Shown one piece after another: positions 1 through 7,696 of a stretch of 64,000 nucleotides of DNA (position 1 is its first letter; every line of letters starts with the position of its first letter). Made by a program: the position numbers and the translations under genes. Location: the NCBI RefSeq assembly GCF_002831585.1, contig NZ_CP025113.1, positions 6,959,001 through 7,023,000 on the forward strand, given 5' to 3'. This DNA comes from Bradyrhizobium sp. SK17. GTDB taxonomy: Bacteria; Pseudomonadota; Alphaproteobacteria; Rhizobiales; Xanthobacteraceae. Under the pieces are notes generated by a model that had not been told where the DNA came from, did no database searches, and saw only the letters and a list, made by a program, of their open reading frames with translations.

Positions 1-243
1 GTCGATCGGCGCGGTATCGATCATCATGCCAACATCGGTCGGCACCAACCCGCCCGAGGCTGACAAGTAGGCCAGCGAATAGTCCGGCCCCGGCAGCTCG
101 ATCGCCTCCAGCTCGGCGAACACCTGCGCCGGCCCCGAGATATCCAGCAAGGTCACGCCCGGAAAGGCAACGATCGCGATCCGCCGCGTCGCTTTCTTGT
201 CGCGCGGCTCAGACCAGGACGGTTTGGCAGTTTTCGAGGGCAT
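1..243 (-). CDS. GlxA-family transcriptional regulator, N-terminal part
   Basis: Only the first 81 codons lie in the window; the gene runs off the left edge. Translation from the ATG at 241-243 gives a short charged leader, then RRIAIVAFPGVTLLDISGPA, the start of the DJ-1/PfpI-like sensing domain of GlxA-type AraC-family regulators. In that family an AraC helix-turn-helix follows at the C-terminus, which cannot be seen here. It is transcribed away from the operon beginning at 307, with about 60 bases between the two starts, so it is the likely regulator of that operon. The family is fairly sure; the target is inference. Confidence 0.75.
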   Translation of the reverse strand, partial: MPSKTAKPSWSEPRDKKATRRIAIVAFPGVTLLDISGPAQVFAELEAIELPGPDYSLAYLSASGGLVPTDVGMMIDTAPID

Positions 244-306
244 ATTGTCCTTTAAGCCATTCGAGCCCCCCCTGTATAGCTCGCGATGGAATGCTGGAGT
301 TCTGCG

Positions 307-1020
307 ATGTCGCGACATCTGGGCAGCGAGTACGAGGCGATCAAATCGCCGTGGACGGAATACGCGGTCTACAGTCTACCCGATGCCTCCCGGATGGAAA
401 TCCGCGACCGTCAACCGCTGATGGATGCCATGAACGGCATCATCGCCATCAACTGGCAGGCTCGCGAACCACACTGGACCGCCGCCTCCTCACCCTTCGA
501 CAAGAAGTACAGCCTGATCCTCGTCTATGGCGGCGCGGGCCTTGTGGCCTTCTCGGTTTACCGCATCCTGAAGATGTCGGCGGGACTTGGAATCTATCGC
601 AGTGGCACGGAAGTGCTACCGGCGCATCAAGGCCGCGGCTTCTACGGCTTCTTCACATCGGAAGTGCTGAGGTGCTCGGGCGCTGCCGAGCGAGCCGACG
701 GCAACGTGCTCTATGGTTGGCGAACCCGCAATCCGATCGTCTGGGCCGCGAACGCTAAAATTTGCGAAAAAGTGTCACCATCGTTGCTCGACGATGCACA
801 GGATCCTGCACTGCAGGCTGCCTGTGTCGAGATGTGCACCTCGCTCTATCCGGGCAAGCCGCTCGAATTGCCCGACATGATCATGCGTGGTGCTTACGGC
901 CACATTAAACACCATCGACAGGCCTATCATGGCACCGCGTCGCTGGTCGACGCCGCGATGTCGCGCAAGATTCCAAATTCAGCGGACGCCCTTTTCTCAG
1001 TCGGTTACGCGAGGGTCTGA
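307..1020 (+). CDS. GNAT-like acyltransferase of unknown substrate
   Basis: This 237-residue protein carries the stretch LPAHQGRGFYGFFTSEVL, which resembles the acetyl-CoA pyrophosphate-binding motif A of GNAT enzymes (Q-x-x-G-x-G/A). No other motif is strong enough to name a substrate. The ATG at 307 is chosen over the one at 286 because GGAG sits eight bases before it. It is first in an operon and its stop overlaps the start of the MFS gene (ATGA), so translation is probably coupled. With an exporter, a YqcI/YcgG protein and a cupin downstream, an acylation role in making or detoxifying a small nitrogenous molecule is plausible but unproven. Confidence 0.6.
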   Translation: MSRHLGSEYEAIKSPWTEYAVYSLPDASRMEIRDRQPLMDAMNGIIAINWQAREPHWTAASSPFDKKYSLILVYGGAGLVAFSVYRILKMSAGLGIYRSGTEVLPAHQGRGFYGFFTSEVLRCSGAAERADGNVLYGWRTRNPIVWAANAKICEKVSPSLLDDAQDPALQAACVEMCTSLYPGKPLELPDMIMRGAYGHIKHHRQAYHGTASLVDAAMSRKIPNSADALFSVGYARV

Positions 1021-2312
1021 TGACGATGCTCGGACAGCAAGCAGTTTACGCCCCGACGTCGCGCTTCACCGATCGCGCCTATCTCGCCTGGACGGCAGTG
1101 GCGATCGCCTACGCCATCGCGTTTCTGCAGCGCGTGTCGCCGCAGTCCATCAGCCTCAGCTTCATGCATGATTTCAACACCGACGCCGCCGGTGTTGCGA
1201 TGCTCGCCTCGAGTTACTTCTGGGGCTACACCCTGATGCAGATTCCGGCCGGCCTTCTGGTCGACCGTTTCGGCGTCAAGCGCGTCGTCCTCGCCAGCAT
1301 GATCGCCTCGTCGCTCGGCAGCGCGGCGTTCGCGCTCGCGCCGAATTTGCTCGACGTCTTTGCCGCGCGCCTGATCGTCGCTTGTGGTGATGCGCTGGTC
1401 TTCACCGCGCTCCTGAAGCTCGTGGCGCAGAGCTTCGCCGACGAGCGGTTTGGTATGATGTCGGGCATCTCGCAGGTCTCCGGCTATGTCGGAGGCGTGA
1501 TTGCCACCACGCCGCTGGCCGCCGCGGTCTCCGGCTTTGGTTGGCGGGCCTGCTTCCTGTTCATTGCCTGTGTCGGACTTGCCAATCTCGCCTTCGCCAA
1601 GCTTGCGCTGAAGCCCGATCCGGTCTCGCACAGCAACAAGACGCTGAAAGGCGTCGTGGGTGCCGCGCGGCGATCACTTGCCCACGTCGCGAACTGGGGC
1701 TGCGCAATGACGTTCGCCTCGCACTTTGCGGTCGTGACGACGCTGTCGGGCGTCTGGGGCATTCCGATGGTTGCGCACTTCTTCCATATTTCCCCGACCG
1801 CCGCCGGCACGCCGCTGCTCGCTTTCATGATCGGCAATGCGCTCGGTTCGGTCTTCCTGGGTCATGTCGCCGATCGCGCGGCAGCTGCACTCGACCGCGC
1901 GCTGATCCAGATCTGCGCATTGCGCATGCTGCTGATCGCGCTGCTGCTGCCGCCGATCGCTCAGACATTCGGGCTCGTCTACGTCACCGTCGTGTTCACC
2001 GCATTGGGCCTCGTCGCCGGCGGCACGGTCCCGCTGGTGCTGAAATGCGTCAAGAAGCTCTACACAGCCGATCTCATCGGCGTGGGCGCTTCCGTCAACA
2101 CCACGGCCGCCGGAATCTTCGCCGGCATCTCGCAACCCATCATCGGCTTCGCGATGCTTGCTGCGAGCCATGGCTCCGGGACCGACGCCGTGCACAACGC
2201 AGCCGTGATCGGTGACGGAGGCTACTGCGCCTTGATTGTCATTCTGCTCCTCATGTCGCTGCCCGGCATTGCCGGACCGCTGCTGATGAGAAGTAAGTTG
2301 ATAGCCCGTTAG
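1020..2312 (+). CDS. MFS transporter
   Basis: A 430-residue protein with about twelve hydrophobic segments. The major facilitator motif between helices 2 and 3 is present as GLLVDRFGVKRVV near residues 78-90. Its start overlaps the stop of the GNAT-like gene, and the YqcI/YcgG gene begins 25 bases after its stop. Such carriers are 12-helix inner-membrane proton symporters or antiporters; direction and substrate cannot be read from sequence. Its place between two likely tailoring enzymes suggests that it moves the product or substrate of this operon. Confidence 0.85.
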   Translation: MTMLGQQAVYAPTSRFTDRAYLAWTAVAIAYAIAFLQRVSPQSISLSFMHDFNTDAAGVAMLASSYFWGYTLMQIPAGLLVDRFGVKRVVLASMIASSLGSAAFALAPNLLDVFAARLIVACGDALVFTALLKLVAQSFADERFGMMSGISQVSGYVGGVIATTPLAAAVSGFGWRACFLFIACVGLANLAFAKLALKPDPVSHSNKTLKGVVGAARRSLAHVANWGCAMTFASHFAVVTTLSGVWGIPMVAHFFHISPTAAGTPLLAFMIGNALGSVFLGHVADRAAAALDRALIQICALRMLLIALLLPPIAQTFGLVYVTVVFTALGLVAGGTVPLVLKCVKKLYTADLIGVGASVNTTAAGIFAGISQPIIGFAMLAASHGSGTDAVHNAAVIGDGGYCALIVILLLMSLPGIAGPLLMRSKLIAR

Positions 2313-2337
2313 TGTCGTTATGAGTACAGGGGGTGTT

Positions 2338-3093
2338 ATGGAGCGCTTGTTCTTGAGAAAAGGCGATGTTGCGTCAAGCTTTCCGGTCAGCAGCTGGCAG
2401 AGCGTGATGTTCTCCGAGTTTGAAGCACAGATGAGCAGCGAAGCACGGCCGTTCCCTTGCGTGTTCGGGGTCACCGGACATCGCCAGGACCAGCTCCGCT
2501 ACCTCTTCCTCGATCCGTATGACGTCGCCGTGCTCGGCGAACAGCTCGCACAATATGTCTCCGAGGCGCGCTCGTTTGGTCCCAACACTTCGTTGATCGT
2601 GTTCACGCGGCCGCGCCCCGTACAGACGCTCGACGCCTATTACCGCAAGATGTGGCTGACGCTCGATCAGCTCGCGCGCCTCGACAAGAACCCGTGGCCA
2701 TCAGAGATTCCCGAACAGATCGACCATCCGATGTGGGAGTTCTCGTTTGCGGGTGAGCCGATCTTCGTCGTTTGCACGACGCCTGCGCATGTGATGCGGC
2801 AGAGCCGCCGATCCAGTGCCTTCATGCTCACGTTCCAGCCGCGCTGGGTGTTCGAGAAGATTCTCGGGACGGAGAAAGCGGCGACCGCCGCATTCGCAGA
2901 GGTGCGCAAGCGCCTGGTCCCTTATGACAGCGCGAGCCCCTCCCCGCTCCTCGGCCGCTACGGCGCGACCGATGGCCGGGAATATCAGCAGTACTTCCTG
3001 CAAGACGACAACAATGCGAGCGCCGGCTGCCCCTTCGCCAAACTCGCGCAAAACAAGACGCCAACCATTGCGAACAAGGAACAGGCGGCATGA
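2338..3093 (+). CDS. YqcI/YcgG family protein, GntA-like haem-dependent N-hydroxylase candidate
   Basis: A 251-residue member of the YqcI/YcgG family: FPCVFG near residues 39-44 is followed by a histidine at about 48, and the C-terminal CPF motif is near 231-233. Family members GntA, AglA and DcsA are haem enzymes that hydroxylate guanidino or amino nitrogens in guanitoxin, argolaphos and D-cycloserine biosynthesis; most family members are uncharacterised. The ATG at 2338 is preferred because AGGGGG lies six bases upstream; the ATG at 2320 has no ribosome-binding site. The stop overlaps the cupin start by four bases. Family assignment is good; N-hydroxylation is inference. Confidence 0.75.
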   Translation: MERLFLRKGDVASSFPVSSWQSVMFSEFEAQMSSEARPFPCVFGVTGHRQDQLRYLFLDPYDVAVLGEQLAQYVSEARSFGPNTSLIVFTRPRPVQTLDAYYRKMWLTLDQLARLDKNPWPSEIPEQIDHPMWEFSFAGEPIFVVCTTPAHVMRQSRRSSAFMLTFQPRWVFEKILGTEKAATAAFAEVRKRLVPYDSASPSPLLGRYGATDGREYQQYFLQDDNNASAGCPFAKLAQNKTPTIANKEQAA

Positions 3094-3410
3094 CCCAGAT
3101 CATCGCAGGCACCAAGACTGATTTTGCCATCGATCCGGCAATCCTGAACTTGCTTCCCGCACAGGGTTCGGTGGAGTTGCAGCATGACGCGGCCGGCAAG
3201 GTGCATCACTTCCATACCCATCCGGTCGACGAAATTCTGATGATTGTCAGCGGCCGGCTGAACTTCTCCTGGGATGGTGGCGAACGCGTGGTCGGTGCCG
3301 GCGACACGATCCTGCTGCCTGCCGGCACCCGGCATCAATCCGAGGCGCTCGAGGGCGGCGCAATCTACGTGATCGCGACGCAGCCGCCCGCCAAGCCGAT
3401 CAACACCTGA
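3090..3410 (+). CDS. Small single-domain cupin protein
   Basis: A 106-residue cupin. The first cupin motif is seen in HHFHTHPVDEILMIVSGRLNF (three histidines and a glutamate that would hold one metal), and the second in PAGTRHQSEAL. The length fits a lone cupin barrel. It overlaps the end of the YqcI/YcgG gene by four bases and closes the operon. Such proteins may be small dioxygenases, isomerases or ligand sensors; nothing here decides which. In this setting a role in processing an N-hydroxylated product is a reasonable guess. Confidence 0.8.
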   Translation: MTQIIAGTKTDFAIDPAILNLLPAQGSVELQHDAAGKVHHFHTHPVDEILMIVSGRLNFSWDGGERVVGAGDTILLPAGTRHQSEALEGGAIYVIATQPPAKPINT

Positions 3411-3434
3411 TATCCGGGAGAAAACGCGAACACT

Positions 3435-3617
3435 TCAGGACAGTGAAGGATCGCGTGGCGGCTCAACCGCCAAACGTTCGACCAGCTCGATGACCTCGCA
3501 ACGCTGGCCGGGCGCAAGTCGAAGGAAAGCCTTCAACAGTCGCAGGCTTTCCAGTGTTTCGCTCGATGGAGCTCCGAGCTTCTTCTGCAGCTCTGCAACG
3601 TATGTGGGATTTTTCAT
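3435..3617 (-). CDS. Small conserved-looking protein of unknown function
   Basis: A 60-residue reading frame from the ATG at 3615-3617. The middle (LRLLKAFLRLAP, then EVIELVERLA) reads as an amphipathic two-helix protein. Small proteins of this type are familiar in Bradyrhizobium, but I know no function. It points toward the cupin gene and diverges from the 61-residue frame at 3643, with only 25 bases between the starts. The larger frame extending upstream of this ATG is ignored because its extra sequence looks like antisense of the neighbour. Confidence 0.5.
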   Translation of the reverse strand: MKNPTYVAELQKKLGAPSSETLESLRLLKAFLRLAPGQRCEVIELVERLAVEPPRDPSLS

Positions 3618-3642
3618 CTCGCACCTTAAGTGAGGATCACGA

Positions 3643-3828
3643 ATGGCATACCCAGGTAAACGTGAAGGCTTGGCCCAGAAGGTCGACACCGCAGCACAAG
3701 AGGCCGAACGCCTCGGCCTGACCACGGCAACCCTCATACTTCGGATGGCACGCCTCGAGATCGATCGGGCGGAGCCCGAAGAAGTTGAAAGTATGCCAAG
3801 GAACAACCTGCGCAGCAAGCCGAACTGA
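3643..3828 (+). CDS. Small protein of unknown function
   Basis: A 61-residue frame with a helical, charged composition, including LGLTTATLILRMARLEIDR. Short proteins with a similar helix are common in Bradyrhizobium, which supports it as real. AGTGAGGATCAC just before the ATG could serve as a ribosome-binding site (GAGG). It is divergent from the 60-residue protein at 3435-3617, and the pair could share control. No domain is recognised. Confidence 0.45.
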   Translation: MAYPGKREGLAQKVDTAAQEAERLGLTTATLILRMARLEIDRAEPEEVESMPRNNLRSKPN

Positions 3829-3909
3829 GACCCGGGGCACGGGCCAGTTCCAGCTCCCTGGCCGTCCGTCGGCACGGGTCGGGGAGTTGCCTGCTTGAAC
3901 GACATTCCA

Positions 3910-3937
3910 GCAGGCGAGAGGCATTGCTCTCGTCTGC
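3910..3937. terminator. Stem-loop between convergent genes
   Basis: An inverted repeat, GCAG-G-CGAGAG, then GCATTG, then CTCTCG-T-CTGC, gives a ten-pair stem with one mismatch and a six-base loop. It lies about 80 bases after the small plus-strand gene and 50 bases after the stop of the minus-strand CoA-transferase. It could end transcription from both sides, but there is no T tract on either side. Confidence 0.3.
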
Positions 3938-3986
3938 CGTCAGCTTGTTGTAAGGATGCTGAATTTACGGCGCGGCCCCGACCGCG

Positions 3987-5246
3987 TTAACCTGTATTCC
4001 CGGCCTTGCCGAATGCGCCTGCCTCGGCCAATGCCGCGAGGCGGCGGTTGTCGTAGCCGAGCGTCCTGCTCAATACATCACGCGTGTGCTGGCCGAGCAG
4101 TGGAGCGGCAACCGGGTCGACCGCCGGCGTCAGGCTCATGCTGACCGGCGACTCGATGTTCGGAACCGAGCCTGCGGTCGGATGCGCGATCTTGCTGAGA
4201 CGATCCCGGTCGCGCACTTCGGGCGCGTTGAAGCCCTCCTCGACCGTTCGCAGATAGCCAACCGGAATGTTGGCCTTCTTCATCTTCGCCATCCAGTTCT
4301 CCAGCGTGTCGCTGGCAAACACGCCGGCAATGATGCCGCGCAGCTTCTCCTTGTTGGCGGTCCGCGCCTTGCGTTGAGCAAACTCGGGATCGGTGATGAG
4401 ATCCGGGCGCTCCAGCACGTCTGTGACAAGCCGGCGATAGAGCCGGTCATTGGCGCAGGCCATGTAGAGCGGACCATCGGACGCCCGGTAGACGCCGACC
4501 GTCGGAGAACCATTCGGAGAGTTTCCGAAGCGGCCCGGGTTGTTACCGTTGATGAGATAGGCCATGCCGTAGAAGCCGGTCATTGACACCGCGGTGTCGA
4601 TCAACGCGACCTCGACCTGCTGGCCTTGACCGAGCCGATCGCGCGCAATCAACGCCATCAGGATGGCATTGCAGGCCGACATGCCCGTTGCCATGTCCAC
4701 GATCGGCGGACCAGTGCGCACCGGCTCGCCGTCCGCAAAGCCGTTCAGCGACATGAAGCCGCTTTCAGCTTGCGTGATCGGATCGAAGCCGGGGCGGAGC
4801 GCGAAATCGCCCTTGCGGCCATAGGCGGAGATCGAGCAATAAATCAGCCGCGGATTGGTCGGCGCCACCGACGCATAGTCGAGACCGAATTTCTTCATGA
4901 CGCCGCCGGAGAAGTTTTCTACCACGACGTCGGCCTTGGCAATCAGTTCGCGTGCGACCTCGAGCGCAGCGGGATTATTGAAATCGAGCACAATGCCGCG
5001 TTTGTTGCGGTTGAGGCTCAGATAGGCCGCGCTTTCTCCGCCGATTTCGGCGTGTTCGTAAGCGCGCGTGTCGTCACCGCCGTCCGGATTCTCGATCTTG
5101 ATGACCTCGGCCCCGAAATCGGCCAACGTTTGCGTGCAGGCCGGCCCCGCGACGACGCGAGTGAAGTCGACAACCAGCAGGCCATCGAGCGCCGTCGGAA
5201 CTCCCTCCCCGCGCGGCGCGCGCCCTGGCAATTCTGGTCCGGTCAT
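3987..5246 (-). CDS. CaiB/BaiF (family III) CoA-transferase
   Basis: A 419-residue protein with the family III CoA-transferase pattern: LLVVDFTRVVAGPACTQTL near residue 22, FGAEVIKIENPDGGDDTR, then NRNKRGIVLDF and a central region ending in the formyl-CoA transferase-like C-terminal domain. Enzymes of this family move CoA between carboxylic acids; the acids cannot be told from sequence. GAGGAAG lies nine bases before the ATG. It has no close operon partner: the GFA gene upstream is on the same strand but ends about 300 bases away. It is the first of three such transferases in this window. Confidence 0.9.
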   Translation of the reverse strand: MTGPELPGRAPRGEGVPTALDGLLVVDFTRVVAGPACTQTLADFGAEVIKIENPDGGDDTRAYEHAEIGGESAAYLSLNRNKRGIVLDFNNPAALEVARELIAKADVVVENFSGGVMKKFGLDYASVAPTNPRLIYCSISAYGRKGDFALRPGFDPITQAESGFMSLNGFADGEPVRTGPPIVDMATGMSACNAILMALIARDRLGQGQQVEVALIDTAVSMTGFYGMAYLINGNNPGRFGNSPNGSPTVGVYRASDGPLYMACANDRLYRRLVTDVLERPDLITDPEFAQRKARTANKEKLRGIIAGVFASDTLENWMAKMKKANIPVGYLRTVEEGFNAPEVRDRDRLSKIAHPTAGSVPNIESPVSMSLTPAVDPVAAPLLGQHTRDVLSRTLGYDNRRLAALAEAGAFGKAGNTG

Positions 5247-5549
5247 GATCCGACGCTTCCTCTGTTATTTTGTCAGGCGAAATACCGCGACCCTGGCAGG
5301 ACCGCCGCCGCACGCCTTTTAGCGGAAGCCCATCGTTAAGACCAAACCCGGATTTTGCAGGGCGGGACCTTCGCCTGACATGGCTGCGATCGGCAAGGAT
5401 TGTCCTGGCGGTGCCGGAGCGCCGATGCGAAAGAATGACTTGAACAGGAGAACGGCAGACTGGCAGGCCGGTCAGGCACCTCCGCCCGCGGAAGAGTAGC
5501 GGGTGACGACGCGCCGTCGCCACCCGCTCCGTCATGAAGCACCGTCGCG
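5247..5549. other. Non-coding interval between two minus-strand genes
   Basis: No convincing gene in either direction. It holds the promoter region of the CoA-transferase and, at its right end, a strong GC-rich hairpin (listed separately). Confidence 0.4.
5499..5527 (-). terminator. GC-rich hairpin after the GFA gene
   Basis: GCGGGTG at 5499-5505 pairs with CACCCGC at 5521-5527, and CGACG pairs with CGTCG inside it, leaving a three-base loop. GAGTAGCG at 5494-5501 can also pair with CGCTACTC at 5548-5555. It lies directly after the GFA stop codon on the minus strand. No clear run of T follows, so intrinsic termination is only likely. Confidence 0.4.
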
Positions 5550-5972
5550 CTACTCTGCGATCATTTCCCCGGAGCCACCGAACTCGGCCGGAAAATCCTT
5601 CAACTTCGGCAAGCCATCGCGGATCGGCAGCACTGCCTCGGAATAGTTGACGTGGACGCCCGGGCTGAACTTCAGCGTCGGGATCGTTGCCGTGAACACG
5701 TCGACGAGCCCAAGCGTCGGGTGGTTGGTCATCAGGTGACCGCCGCATTTGGTGCAATATTTGCGCTGGCTCATCGCGGTCTTCTCGAAGGTCGCGATGT
5801 GGTCGGCGCCCTTGGTGACCTCGACTGCTTCAGGCTTCCACAGGCTGAATGCATTCACCGGGCCACCGGACCATGAACGGCACGAACGGCAGTGGCAGTA
5901 ACCCATCGCCTCCGGTTCGCCCGTGACCTTGAGTTCGACGGCGCCACAAAAGCAGTTTCCTGTGTGATTCAT
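5550..5972 (-). CDS. GFA/CENP-V fold zinc protein
   Basis: A 140-residue protein of the glutathione-dependent formaldehyde-activating-like family. The zinc ligands are visible as FCG near the N-terminus, CHCRSC near residue 27 and YCTKCGG about 45 residues later. The start at 5972 is favoured by AAGGAGA eight bases upstream; a longer frame to 6017 has no such signal. It is distinct from the true gfa gene at 57367 and lacks a methylotrophy context. Many such short GFA-fold proteins have unknown substrates. Confidence 0.85.
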   Translation of the reverse strand: MNHTGNCFCGAVELKVTGEPEAMGYCHCRSCRSWSGGPVNAFSLWKPEAVEVTKGADHIATFEKTAMSQRKYCTKCGGHLMTNHPTLGLVDVFTATIPTLKFSPGVHVNYSEAVLPIRDGLPKLKDFPAEFGGSGEMIAE

Positions 5973-6344
5973 CGGTCGGTTCTCCTTGGGTGAAGTGGTG
6001 GGACTCCGCGCCGGCATCGACCCACGTTACTCGTGATGTTCGCGATGCAGGACAGGACGTAAGCGGGCTTAGTCGCTGCGAACTCCCTGGTGGACGTACC
6101 AGACCGTTCCCCGCACGAGAGGCAATCACGTTGCGCTCGGATGCAGGCAGGTCGTCGACGCGAACGAAGTTACATGAGAGTCCGCGCCGCTGTCGACCAT
6201 CTTCCGCAAGACATGCTCAAGCACGTCGTCCACCACAATCAAGGATCGAGTTCAGTGTGAGGCAGAGCACAGTGCCGTAACACGATGCGATGTGCCGCGC
6301 CGGATGCTTGCGTTGCAACCGGCGCGTGAGCACATCACGCTTAA
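5973..6344. other. Non-coding interval, nothing recognised
   Basis: About 370 bases between the GFA start and the end of the islet gene at 6345. The open frames here have random-looking composition. One stretch read on the minus strand (about 6130-6245) has a coding-like run, LIVVDDVLEHVLRKMVDSG, with no start or family; it may be a gene remnant, but I cannot support more. Confidence 0.3.
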
Positions 6345-6920
6345 TCAGCATTGCCGGTGCTTCGCGGGAACCCGATGCACCGTGACAAGCCCGTACAACA
6401 GCGCCAACCGATCCAGGCATTCCTTGAAACGCCGCGCGAAATAGTCCTGCCAGCGCTGCGTGCGTAGTCCGCGTCGTTGCCCGACCTGTTCCATGGTCAT
6501 CCCGAGGATCAGAACGTCGTGCACCAGTGCAGAGCCATCGGCGCCAAGCTCATGCTCGGCACGATTCAAGCGAAGCGTCGCCTGGCGCTGTCGTTCCGTG
6601 ATCGGCTCGCGCAGCTCGCCGCCATCGACATATTCGCGGGTCGTATCCACGGCGCGGGGGCCGCGCTCGGCCTTCTCCCAATCGTTCTGAAAAGCCCGGC
6701 CGCTCCGATACTGCGTATCGTCGATCTGGCGGTGGGCATGCAGCCGGCCGAGCGGATCGTTACGTATCGAGCGAAATGCAACGATCTTGTCGCCCGGCTC
6801 CAGCGCCATCGGATCGTCGACCTCGACGGCGGCCAGCTCGGCGTTGAACGGCAGATCCTGGGCGCGTCGATCGTGCGCTCCAGCGGGGTCGTATGGCTTC
6901 CGGCGTTTGGCGCGAGGCAT
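6345..6920 (-). CDS. Phage-like or DUF6456-like hypothetical protein
   Basis: A 191-residue basic protein starting MPRAKRRKPYDPAGAH. The central part, with NDPLGRLHAHRQIDDTQYRSG and an aromatic stretch NDWEKAERGP, resembles phage or islet proteins that have a DUF6456-like region. The C-terminal VLILGMTMEQVGQRRGLR looks like a small helix-turn-helix. The start is set by GGAG eight bases before the ATG at 6918-6920; the upstream extension to 7040 is discarded. It follows the GcrA-like gene on the same strand by 88 bases and is probably cotranscribed with it. A DNA-linked role is inference. Confidence 0.55.
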   Translation of the reverse strand: MPRAKRRKPYDPAGAHDRRAQDLPFNAELAAVEVDDPMALEPGDKIVAFRSIRNDPLGRLHAHRQIDDTQYRSGRAFQNDWEKAERGPRAVDTTREYVDGGELREPITERQRQATLRLNRAEHELGADGSALVHDVLILGMTMEQVGQRRGLRTQRWQDYFARRFKECLDRLALLYGLVTVHRVPAKHRQC

Positions 6921-7008
6921 TGCTGATCTCCAAATGTCTGCTGATGAGCGCGCGGAGGCTTCCGCGCGGTTGCGGATGGAAAGTTCGGAGGTCGGGAGAT
7001 GAACCGTC

Positions 7009-7569
7009 TCAGCCGGCCCCGACGGCTCGCAGCCAGCCATCGTTGAGTACCGGTTTCGCCGAGGCCTCGAGGTCGCGGCTCAGGCGAAAATGTGGGGTGC
7101 AGTAGCTCGCGCCCGGCCGGCAGGGATGACCGCAGAAGGTCATTGTCTCGACGTCGGCGTCTCCGCCATAGGGATAGCGGCAGTCACCGCGTTCGAGCTC
7201 GAGCAGGGAGAGGTGCCGCGGCATAACCCCCGCGCAACGAAGCGGTGGCATCTCCACCGTCTCGGTGAATATCCTTGGCGAACCAAGCAGATCGAGCGTC
7301 GGCTCGGCCGGGCGCTCGCGCAGGCATTCGCCTCGTGGCAATTCCGGCGGGGGCGGCTTGGGCGGATCCAGTCGCCCCGGCAGGGACGGCTCGGGCCGAT
7401 CGAGCCCCGCCAGCCCCATGCGCTGTGCCCGGCTGAGCGCCGCGTTACGCGTATAAGCCGTGTTGAATGCTGCGTTAATCGCGTCGGCGATCTCCGAATA
7501 GGACAAGCCGCGGGCGCGCAGGTTTTGCAGGGCTGCCGAGTGCTCCGGCAGCCAGTTCGTCATTTCCAT
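7009..7569 (-). CDS. GcrA-like cell-cycle regulator homologue
   Basis: A 186-residue protein with the two-part plan of GcrA: an N-terminal helix-turn-helix segment (GLSYSEIADAINAAF, then TRNAALSRAQRMGL) and a C-terminal cysteine/histidine region (CRYPYGG, MTFCG, ASYCTPHF). In Caulobacter, GcrA binds sigma-70 RNA polymerase at methylated promoters. A proline-rich linker lies between the parts. Its position next to a phage-type repressor suggests an accessory paralogue, not the housekeeping copy. ATG codons at 7569 and 7563 are both possible starts. It diverges from the XRE/S24 gene. Confidence 0.75.
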   Translation of the reverse strand: MEMTNWLPEHSAALQNLRARGLSYSEIADAINAAFNTAYTRNAALSRAQRMGLAGLDRPEPSLPGRLDPPKPPPPELPRGECLRERPAEPTLDLLGSPRIFTETVEMPPLRCAGVMPRHLSLLELERGDCRYPYGGDADVETMTFCGHPCRPGASYCTPHFRLSRDLEASAKPVLNDGWLRAVGAG

Positions 7570-7640
7570 TCCAAATTCCCATTTTTGTCATTCTGCCGGC
7601 GCCTCACACAGCTTCCGATATTCCGAAGAAAAAGTCAAGC

Positions 7641-7660
7641 TTGATTTCTGATAATCGTAA
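7641..7660 (+). promoter_or_regulatory. Putative operator in front of the XRE/S24 repressor
   Basis: The minus-strand reading of this site begins TTACGATTATC and continues GAAAT after one base. It matches 17 of 20 positions of the site at 8435-8454. TTGATT at 7641-7646, inside it, can serve as a -35 box, with TAATGA 17 bases downstream. The site lies 37 bases before the repressor ATG, which fits autoregulation. Confidence 0.6.
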
Positions 7661-7696
7661 CGGTAATGATGTATCCGGGTTTGGAGAGGATGAACC

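Noticed and set aside
5550..5972. A second methylotrophy gfa gene
   Set aside because: It has the GFA fold cysteines but is only 140 residues, is more diverged and has no C1 neighbours; the true gfa is at 57367.
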